Source: Acidobacteriota bacterium (GTDB lineage: Bacteria; Acidobacteriota; Terriglobia; Terriglobales; Acidobacteriaceae). Taken from it: a stretch of DNA of 12,675 nucleotides. Shown piece by piece: positions 6,963 through 12,675 of this stretch. Each line of letters opens with the position of its first letter. The first letter of the stretch is position 1. The stretch is taken from NCBI GenBank assembly GCA_021810815.1, contig JAJZHR010000026.1, positions 1-12,675 on the forward strand. The letters are read 5' to 3'. Both the position numbers and the translations under genes were made by a program. Below the pieces are notes generated by a model. That model made no database searches. It worked only from the letters and a program-made list of their open reading frames with translations, and had not been told where the DNA came from.

Positions 6963-7164
6963 GGGTCCCTTTCGATGGTGCCTGTTGGTTGTCCTGGTTG
7001 TCCTGCATGGTTTTGTCCTGCTCGGTGCCTGGGCGAGAGTCTAGATTCGCGAGAATCTGGAACTTTGGCTGCTCGCTTCTGCGCCGGAATTCAGGAGAGG
7101 AGAAGCGCCAGAGGATCAGCACGAGAAGTATGAGCGTCGCCGCGCCAAGAATGTAGACGGTCAT
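6943..7164 (-). CDS. Small single-pass membrane protein after the cbb3 oxidase
   Basis: 73 residues: one transmembrane helix right at the start (about residues 3-20, VYILGAATLILLVLILW), then a basic stretch (FRRRSEQPKF) and a polar, His/Gln-rich tail ending in THEHHEP. The start overlaps the oxidase stop as ATGA, with GGAGG 7 bases upstream, so its translation is coupled to the oxidase. In cbb3 operons the small subunit CcoQ and the assembly protein CcoS are of this size and topology; position and shape suggest a CcoQ- or CcoS-like role, but I see no diagnostic sequence identity. The end overlaps the DsrE-like gene by 20 bases. Confidence 0.7.
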   Translation of the reverse strand: MTVYILGAATLILLVLILWRFSSPEFRRRSEQPKFQILANLDSRPGTEQDKTMQDNQDNQQAPSKGTHEHHEP

Positions 7165-9776
7165 CGCATTGCCTCCATCCTCGCTGAACTGGCCCCGGTT
7201 GCGATGGGATGCTGGTTCCCTGGGCCAGAATAAAACGAGCGAGCGTAGAAGGTGACAGCCTGCGTCTCGGCGGGAGTGAGGAGCGGCCAGGCTGGCATAC
7301 CGCTGCCGGGAACGCCATCGCGAAGTATCACTGCCATCGCGGGATAAGACGGCATCATCTGGTCGAAGTTGGCAGGGCGCGGCAGCATATGGATTCCATC
7401 AGGCCCATCGCCGGCGGCGTTCTCGCCGTGGCAGCGGACGCAGTGCGTCGCAAATACCCGCTTGCCCGCCTCCATCAAGACGTCCTTCGGAGCGTACTGC
7501 TCATTCGGCGCAAGCTCGCCCGGCTGGCCGACCGAGGCGACGTAGTCCGCGACGGCCCTGAATTCTGAGCTGGGCAGCGTGTTCCACGAGGGCATCGCCG
7601 AGCCTGGCATTCCAGCCTCCAGCGTCTTCCAGATAAGGGCGTCCGATAGCCGGAAGCCTGCAAGATTGAAGGCGACAGGGCGCAGGCTGCGGCCTCCTAT
7701 GGACTGGCCATCGGCATTCTCTCCATGGCAACCAGAGCAGTTTGCCAGGAACACCCGCCGCCCTTCTTCGGTGTCGTTTGCAGGCGCGGCCACTGGAAGC
7801 ACGTATGCGGCTTTCGGCTGCGCTGGAACCAGCTCCGCTTGCGCCCTGCCGAGCGTGTTCAGGAAAGCCACCAGATCCAGAGCGTCCTGGCTCGGCTGCT
7901 CTGGAGATCCCTGGAACAGCCACGGGTAGGAAGGCATCACGGAGTCCGGCGCAATGTAGCGCGGATCGTAGAGATGGACCAACTGCCAGTCGATCGGCCT
8001 GCGTCCCGCTTCTCGCGCCAGGTCCGGCCCAATGCGCCGCGTGCCCCACATCTGCGGGTATTGCTGCTGCGTCTCCCACGCCTGGGTGGGCATGCCAAAG
8101 CGCCAGGCATCCGCGGCGGTGAAGCGCACCTGCAGGGTGTGGCAATAGGCGCAGCCGTCGATGGCGTAGAGATGGCCGCCGTGCTGCTCGGCTGCCGTCA
8201 GCATCAGATGGGCTCCGGGAGGCGTGCTTTTCTGGATGGACGCGTGCAGGCTGAACGCCGGGTAAACCCCCAGAGCGAGGAACGAGAGGACGAAGAAGAC
8301 GACGCCCGCTCCAAAAGTGACCGCATACGCTGTGGTGAACCAGAAATGCGCTGGCTCCGCGCTGGGGAAGTGCTGTGGCCTGGTGTCGAGCGTCACCCCG
8401 ACGAAGCCCTCTGGATTGCGCGGCCCGGTGACGAAGCTGAGGCCAAAGACGATGAAGCCCGCCAGCAGAGCAACGCCGTCGATGGTCCGGAAGATCCAGT
8501 AGGGGCGCGAGGCGCGCACCGATTCGATCCATGGGAGATGCTGCTGCCACAGGGCCGCCTGCACCAGGCCGGCGCCCGTCAGATCGATCACCATCAGGCC
8601 CAGGCCGACCACCAGCAGCCAGTACGACCACGCCATCGCGCGGCGGTTATGGCGCACCCCGGGCATTCGCTGCCATAGATGCCCCAGCCCCCCCATCGCC
8701 GCGAACGAAGCGAACCCGATCATTGCCAGATGCGAGTGGCCAATCACCCAGTCGCTGAAGTGGATGAAGCTGTTGAACGTCATCACGGCCTGCACCGATC
8801 CCTGGATGCTGACCAGCAGGTAGAGCACGATGCTGGTCCAGACGAAGCGCATCGGAACGTCGCGCAGCACAGACCCTTCCGTTGCCAGTCCAATCGACAG
8901 CAGCAGATTCGTAACCACCAGGATCACATCCATCCCCTGATAAATAGAGGCCGCTTCGGAGACGTGCTGCGCAGCCATCGGCAGGGAAGAGTAGATGTAG
9001 TGGTGAATGCCGTTGAGCGGATAGACCAGGAACAGCAGCCAGAAGCCGACCATCGAGTAGAAGTGGCTGTAGATGGGCTTGCGGGTGACGGCGGTGATGA
9101 CGAAATACTCCACCGCGACCGCCATGGGCGTGATGAAAACACCGACCGCATCATGGATCCACAACCCGCTGAAGGCCGCTCCCATGGCGCCGGGCAGCGC
9201 ATGGGGAACGATGTTTCCCAGCGGATAGGCCAGAAAGGTGAACGTGAGACCGCCCAGCAGGTACCATCCCGAGACGTAAAGCTCCGAAGCTCCGCACTTC
9301 AGGAATGGGATGCCGAACTGCACGATCATCAGACCCAGGCAGAGTTCGATGACGGCGGCGACCACCAGCGGAAACTCCGCCCACTCCAGCGGCTGCGACA
9401 CGCCGGACAGCACCAGCGTCCATCCACCGAGGACAGCGACGAAGTTGTACAGAAAGAACATCGCCCATCCCAGCCGCTCGCTGGTTACGGTGCGGCGCGT
9501 CAGGTAGGGAACAGCGTAGTAGATGAATGCAATAAAGGCGTTCCCCAGCCACGCATAGAGGATGCCCTGGGTATGGTCGTAGCGGAGCCTGCCCCAGGTC
9601 AGAGCAGCGTGGTTGGTCAGGAACTCAGGCGCGTGGAACTTGATGGAGACGGCCAGACCGAACAGGGCGGACAGGATCAAGCCCACGAAAGCGGCATAGG
9701 TATGCGCGCGAACCAGCTTCGTCGCGACAGGAATGCGCACGGTGCCTGAAGGCGCGGTCTTTGGATTCACGGTCAA
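7161..9776 (-). CDS. Single-chain cbb3-type cytochrome c oxidase: CcoN-CcoO-CcoP fusion
   Basis: Terminal oxidase reducing oxygen to water and pumping protons, in the cytoplasmic membrane. 871 residues. Residues 1 to about 460 are a CcoN catalytic subunit: His68 (RLRYDH), His208 (IHDAVG), His258-His259 (NGIHHY), His347 and His349 (IGHSH) match the six heme/copper ligands, and Tyr252 is six residues before His258, where the family's His-linked tyrosine sits. A further helix (about 478-503) leads into a CcoO domain with GCAYCH (541-546), WGTRRIGPDLAR and SVMPSYPWLF (Met614). Two more c domains follow, CSGCH (680-684; Met728) and CVRCH (779-783; Met827), resembling CcoP without its own membrane helix. 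The start is TTG 9776, overlapping the previous stop as TTGA, with GGGAG 9 bases upstream; GTG 9770 is an alternative. The conserved tyrosine argues against a nitric oxide reductase. Confidence 0.9.
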   Translation of the reverse strand: MTVNPKTAPSGTVRIPVATKLVRAHTYAAFVGLILSALFGLAVSIKFHAPEFLTNHAALTWGRLRYDHTQGILYAWLGNAFIAFIYYAVPYLTRRTVTSERLGWAMFFLYNFVAVLGGWTLVLSGVSQPLEWAEFPLVVAAVIELCLGLMIVQFGIPFLKCGASELYVSGWYLLGGLTFTFLAYPLGNIVPHALPGAMGAAFSGLWIHDAVGVFITPMAVAVEYFVITAVTRKPIYSHFYSMVGFWLLFLVYPLNGIHHYIYSSLPMAAQHVSEAASIYQGMDVILVVTNLLLSIGLATEGSVLRDVPMRFVWTSIVLYLLVSIQGSVQAVMTFNSFIHFSDWVIGHSHLAMIGFASFAAMGGLGHLWQRMPGVRHNRRAMAWSYWLLVVGLGLMVIDLTGAGLVQAALWQQHLPWIESVRASRPYWIFRTIDGVALLAGFIVFGLSFVTGPRNPEGFVGVTLDTRPQHFPSAEPAHFWFTTAYAVTFGAGVVFFVLSFLALGVYPAFSLHASIQKSTPPGAHLMLTAAEQHGGHLYAIDGCAYCHTLQVRFTAADAWRFGMPTQAWETQQQYPQMWGTRRIGPDLAREAGRRPIDWQLVHLYDPRYIAPDSVMPSYPWLFQGSPEQPSQDALDLVAFLNTLGRAQAELVPAQPKAAYVLPVAAPANDTEEGRRVFLANCSGCHGENADGQSIGGRSLRPVAFNLAGFRLSDALIWKTLEAGMPGSAMPSWNTLPSSEFRAVADYVASVGQPGELAPNEQYAPKDVLMEAGKRVFATHCVRCHGENAAGDGPDGIHMLPRPANFDQMMPSYPAMAVILRDGVPGSGMPAWPLLTPAETQAVTFYARSFYSGPGNQHPIATGASSARMEAMR

Positions 9777-9955
9777 GGACGCCGGCTCCCGCCGATGGTG
9801 GAGGGCTGGCTAAGTGCTGGGTTGGCCGTGCTCAAGGTGTCAACGGGGCTCATGAAGCGGACTGCGCCGAACGCCAGCAGCGCGCCAAGCAACAGGAGCA
9901 CACCAACGAAGGCCCTTTGCTTGAGAGTCAAGGATCTTTCGGCTTGATCTGGCAT
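9773..9955 (-). CDS. Small single-pass membrane protein before the cbb3 oxidase
   Basis: 60 residues: a short polar N-terminus (MPDQAERSLTLKQR), one transmembrane helix (about residues 15-33), and a polar Ser/Pro-rich tail outside. I do not recognise the family. The stop overlaps the oxidase's TTG start as TTGA, so the two are translationally coupled and this could be an oxidase subunit or assembly factor. ATG 9955 was chosen because GGGAGTGGG lies about 11 bases upstream; extension to a GTG at 10018 adds 21 residues (RIRTPLHRSSD...) with no supporting character. Confidence 0.6.
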   Translation of the reverse strand: MPDQAERSLTLKQRAFVGVLLLLGALLAFGAVRFMSPVDTLSTANPALSQPSTIGGSRRP

Positions 9956-10077
9956 CGTGCAACCCACTCCCATACGCGAGATATCAGAGGATCGATGCAA
10001 TGGCGTGCGAATCCTCACCGCTCCCGCTTTGCTTAAGCCGTGCGGCTGCTTTCATCTTCGCCTCTTCCGGCTGTGCC

Positions 10078-10108
10078 GTCCAATAAGGAAATCGAATGTC
10101 CTATAAGG
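10078..10108. promoter_or_regulatory. Direct repeat in the gap after ctaG, candidate regulator site
   Basis: GTCCAATAAGG (10078-10088) and GTCCTATAAGG (10098-10108) match at 10 of 11 bases with a start-to-start distance of 20 bases, about two helix turns. A weaker third element (GTGGCGTAAGG, 10121-10131) follows. It lies in the 213-base gap between ctaG and the 60-residue gene, the only large gap in the upper part of the cluster, 123-153 bases upstream of that gene's start. Tandem half-sites at this spacing suit a response regulator. Confidence 0.45.
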
Positions 10109-10168
10109 CGATTTGCCCATGTGGCGTAAGGTATCTGCTGTCCAGGCACCGTATCGCCGCTCGCAGGC

Positions 10169-11014
10169 TTAGCGCTGGAGCGCGATCACGCGGCGCGGCC
10201 GAGAAGGCTGCACCAACTTCATTGTAAGGAAGATGGCCGGCAGCAGGAACACTGTCGAGCCGAACACCCACATGACGGCTGCGCCGAGAACCTGGTCGGA
10301 GAGCGGATCGATCTGGAATGGGTTCGGGTGCTCCACGTAGAACGGGTAGACCGGCCGATTGCAGAAGGCGAGGAAGGCGGACAGCGCTGTGTTCACCAGG
10401 TCTGCCCCTATCAGATAGAGCAGAACTCCCCAACTCTGCTGCTGCTGCCTGGATGGCCAGGGCTGCACGATGCACCACCAGAAGAGAATCGACGTCCCTA
10501 GAAAGCAGAGGTGCTCGAAGTCGTGCCAGCCCTCATGCTCGAGGGCGAAATCATAGGCCGCGGGCACATGCCATGCCAGGAAGGAGAGGTTCATTGCCAG
10601 CCAGGCCACCGCCGGCAGCACCAGCCAATGGCCCAGCCTGCGCAGCGGCGACAGGCGCAGCAGCGGGCCAATCACGGCCTTGAGCGCAATGACAGGCAAG
10701 CCGCGCAGCAGCGGAACCACCGGAAGTCCGAGCAGCACCAGCGGCGGAACGACGGACATCAGCAGCAGGTGCTCCACCATGTGCGCGCTCAGCAGGATGT
10801 CTGCGAACGCATCGAGCGGCGATCCAATCGAGATCCACAGAACCGCCATGCCGAGCATAAAGCAGACGAGCCGCCATGTTTCGAACTGCTCCGGGCGTGT
10901 TTTGCGGATCGCGAACCATCCCCGCAGGTACAGCAGCGCAGTCAGCAGGATCGCCAGAGTAAGCCAGATTGGCAGCGACCACTCGTCGAACACTGACTGC
11001 ATTGCCGGAGACAT
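10169..11014 (-). CDS. ctaG: Cytochrome c oxidase assembly protein, CtaG (caa3-type) family
   Basis: Polytopic membrane protein of 281 residues in the family that delivers copper to heme-copper oxidases. About seven hydrophobic segments are visible. Family marks: SPLDAFADILLSAHMVEHLLL (65-85) with His78 and His82; LAWHVPAAYDFALEHEGWHDFEHLCF (146-171) with His149, His164 and His168, likely copper ligands; and the C-terminal DPLSDQVLGAAVMWV. ATG 11014 starts 3 bases after the cytochrome b/c stop, with AAGGA inside the end of that gene, so the two are coupled. In this cluster the natural client is the fused cbb3 oxidase downstream, which is notable because this CtaG branch is best known from caa3-type oxidases. 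Confidence 0.88.
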   Translation of the reverse strand: MSPAMQSVFDEWSLPIWLTLAILLTALLYLRGWFAIRKTRPEQFETWRLVCFMLGMAVLWISIGSPLDAFADILLSAHMVEHLLLMSVVPPLVLLGLPVVPLLRGLPVIALKAVIGPLLRLSPLRRLGHWLVLPAVAWLAMNLSFLAWHVPAAYDFALEHEGWHDFEHLCFLGTSILFWWCIVQPWPSRQQQQSWGVLLYLIGADLVNTALSAFLAFCNRPVYPFYVEHPNPFQIDPLSDQVLGAAVMWVFGSTVFLLPAIFLTMKLVQPSRPRRVIALQR

Positions 11015-11017
11015 GGG

Positions 11018-12541
11018 TTAGGGTGTCCTTGGGGAAGCCTGCTCCGCAGGAAGATGGAGTTGGCTGGTGTCGGTCAGCCCGCGCGATGCGTCTACGGCAG
11101 GCGAGAGATTGGGCCCTCGCAGCGTCATCAGGAAGCTCACCAGCGCCTGCGTTTCCGCCGGGCTCAGAGCGTTGCCGTAGGCGGGCATGTTGCCGCCGCC
11201 CTGCAGCACTTGCCGGATGATCTGGTCCTCCGTCATGCGTGCGGCGATGGAGTCCAGCGCAGGCCCGCGCTGCCCGCCCACCCCGTCCAGCGAGTGGCAG
11301 TTGCGGCACTGCTTGTTCTGCAGCACCAGCGCCCCTTCGCGCTCAAGCGGAGATCGGTCGTGAAGGTAGCCTGGAGGAACAGGATCGCTGGCCCACGCGT
11401 CCATGATCGGGCTCCAATCCGTCGTTGTGGCAAGGTTGGTGAAGACGCCGAGCGTGACTGCGATCACGGAGACCATCAGCACCGCGACCGGACGGCGCGA
11501 CCAATGCTTTTCACCTTCTCCGGCAATCAGCGGCAGCAGCAGCAGGATACTGATGATCACCACCGGTGCAATGAAAACCATCGGCGTTTCCATGCTTGGC
11601 GGCAGGTACGCCAGCACTGCGTAAATCCACAGGAAGGCGAAATCCGGTTTTGGCGCCGTCTGGATAATGGTGGGATCCGGCTGGCCCGTGGGACCGAATG
11701 GCCCAAAGAAGAGGGCGCAGGCCATGACGGCGAGAATGATGGCCGCAGCGAAGACGGCATCCTTCCATGCGGCGTCGGGAACGAAGGGAACGCCGGTCTT
11801 CTGCGTCAGCTCGTGGTACTCGCGCTCATAGGTGGACTTGCGGACGATGCGGCCGGGCATGGGCCACTCATTGATGCCGAGGCGCAGCACCATCCATACA
11901 TGCAGACCAACGAGAGCCAGCAGAATGCCAGGGATGACGAAGACGTGCAAGGCAAAGAAGCGGGACAGCGTGGGGCCGCCGATAATGGGGCCGCCCAGCA
12001 TCATGTGGACCAGAGCCCCGCCGATGAGCGGAACGCGGCTCATGATGGATGCTCCAATGCCAAGACCCCAGTATGCATCCTGATCGAAGCGAAGCACCTG
12101 TCCGGTGAACGCCATGCCGAGGGTCAGGAGAAGGAGGAAAACTCCGATGATCCAGGTAAGCTCGCGCGGGAATTTGTACGCCCCGAAGAGGAACACCTGC
12201 GCCATGTGGATGAGCACGATGGCGATCATGAAGTCCGATCCCCAGCCGTGAATCGCGCGCAGGAACCAGCCCAGGGTGACATTGTGATTCAGGAACTGCA
12301 GGCTGCTCCATGCCTCGCTCGCGGACGAGGTGTAGACGAGCGCCAGCAGAATGCCCGTGACCACCTGCAGCACCAGCAGCACCGTGGCTGCGCTGCCAAA
12401 GACGTACCACCAGCTCGCGCTGCTGGCCGGGGTGGGGTGCTCGGCCGCTTCGACCAGGGGCTTCGCCAGCCCGAGCCGGTGCTCGAACCAGTTCCATGTC
12501 CTGGCGGAGGCAGAAGCCCTGGGTTGCTTTAGACCGGCCAT
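11018..12541 (-). CDS. Cytochrome b fused to a C-terminal c-type cytochrome (bc complex)
   Basis: Quinol-oxidising core of a cytochrome bc complex, in the cytoplasmic membrane; 507 residues. The cytochrome b part has four heme ligands, His98/His112 and His199/His214: 13 and 14 residues between the pairs, the b6-type spacing. Conserved ARGWGS-like RAIHGWGSDF (95-104) and GxVLRFDQxAYWG (147-159) are visible. Where the quinol site normally has PEWY, this protein reads PDFA (299-302) followed by LWIYAVLAYLP. After about eight membrane helices (the last ending near 370) comes a cytochrome c domain with CRNCH (412-416) and Met452 (NMPAYG), taking the place of a separate cytochrome c subunit. The start overlaps the upstream gene's end by 13 bases; AGAGG lies 8 bases before the ATG. 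Confidence 0.92.
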   Translation of the reverse strand: MAGLKQPRASASARTWNWFEHRLGLAKPLVEAAEHPTPASSASWWYVFGSAATVLLVLQVVTGILLALVYTSSASEAWSSLQFLNHNVTLGWFLRAIHGWGSDFMIAIVLIHMAQVFLFGAYKFPRELTWIIGVFLLLLTLGMAFTGQVLRFDQDAYWGLGIGASIMSRVPLIGGALVHMMLGGPIIGGPTLSRFFALHVFVIPGILLALVGLHVWMVLRLGINEWPMPGRIVRKSTYEREYHELTQKTGVPFVPDAAWKDAVFAAAIILAVMACALFFGPFGPTGQPDPTIIQTAPKPDFAFLWIYAVLAYLPPSMETPMVFIAPVVIISILLLLPLIAGEGEKHWSRRPVAVLMVSVIAVTLGVFTNLATTTDWSPIMDAWASDPVPPGYLHDRSPLEREGALVLQNKQCRNCHSLDGVGGQRGPALDSIAARMTEDQIIRQVLQGGGNMPAYGNALSPAETQALVSFLMTLRGPNLSPAVDASRGLTDTSQLHLPAEQASPRTP

Positions 12542-12675
12542 GACGAGGACCTCTCTGTCTGTCCGGCTGCCGTGCCGGATTCGCTGGCCGGCTCGGCAGG
12601 GTTGATTTGGATCAGAGGCTTCTCGGCGCAGGCTTTGGTCGCAAGCGTCGGCATTTCGCCGGCGTAGATCATCAG
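12529..12675 (-). CDS. 3' end of an upstream gene, possibly the Rieske protein of the bc complex
   Basis: The - strand frame entering from the window edge encodes 48 residues, beginning LMIYAGEMPTLATKACAEKP and ending TERSSSWPV before TAA (12529-12531). The stop lies 13 bases inside the cytochrome b gene, which suggests coupling. Position directly before cytochrome b favours a Rieske iron-sulfur protein, but the visible part lacks the cluster-binding motifs, so the identity is open. Of the other two - strand frames, one stops at the edge and the other is rich in Arg without protein-like character. Confidence 0.5.
   Translation of the reverse strand: MMIYAGEMPTLATKACAEKPLIQINPAEPASESGTAAGQTERSSSWPV

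Noticed and set aside
8679..9749. 356-residue open frame on the + strand
   Set aside because: Opposite the CcoN part of the oxidase and with the same polar, Arg/Gln/His-rich composition; no ribosome binding site or domain.
7161..9776. Nitric oxide reductase (NorB-like) instead of an oxygen reductase
   Set aside because: Tyr252 is placed as in cbb3 oxidases, and the CcoO signature (WGTRRIGPDLAR, SVMPSYPWLF) follows in the same chain.
11054..12532. 492-residue open frame on the + strand
   Set aside because: Opposite the cytochrome b/c gene; very rich in Arg, Gln, His and Asp, as expected from the reverse complement of membrane-helix codons.

Overview
The window is GC-rich, densely coded bacterial DNA. 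Its gene style (heavily fused respiratory proteins, short gaps, perfect GC-rich palindromes after genes) suggests a soil Acidobacteriota-like aerobe, but that assignment is an inference from gene content, not from a marker gene. No rRNA, tRNA, CRISPR array, transposase or phage gene was seen.

Left part (1-3960). The window opens inside a phosphoketolase gene (+ strand; the first ~170 codons lie outside), which converges on a LysR-family regulator of the CysL-like type (- strand). The regulator is divergent from a small secreted protein with LVIVD-like beta-propeller repeats (+ strand). The shared 172-base gap carries an imperfect dyad that could be the regulator's operator. The secreted-protein gene ends in a 23-base tandem duplication that covers its own stop codon, followed by a perfect 12-bp-stem palindrome.

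Right part (4141-12675), all on the - strand and read from high to low coordinates. It holds an electron-transport cluster: the 3' end of an unidentified gene (possibly a Rieske protein); a cytochrome b fused to a C-terminal c-type cytochrome; a CtaG-type oxidase assembly protein; a 60-residue membrane protein; an 871-residue cbb3-type oxidase that carries CcoN, CcoO and CcoP-like parts in one chain; a 73-residue membrane protein; and a Tat-exported DsrE-like protein. After a 279-base gap with two inverted repeats come a ModA-like periplasmic binding protein and a TsdA-like diheme lipoprotein cytochrome (thiosulfate dehydrogenase type), closed by a terminator. Many junctions overlap by a few bases, which suggests translational coupling.

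How they may work together: quinol electrons would enter at the cytochrome b/c protein, and thiosulfate (or other sulfur compound) electrons at the TsdA-like protein. Both could be delivered to the c hemes of the fused cbb3 oxidase and then to oxygen, with CtaG supplying copper to the active site. The DsrE-like and binding proteins would be periplasmic sulfur-related accessories. The best candidates for something unusual are the single-chain CcoN-O-P oxidase, the altered quinol-site motif (PDFA instead of PEWY) in the cytochrome b, and the joining of this respiratory set to sulfur-linked exported proteins.
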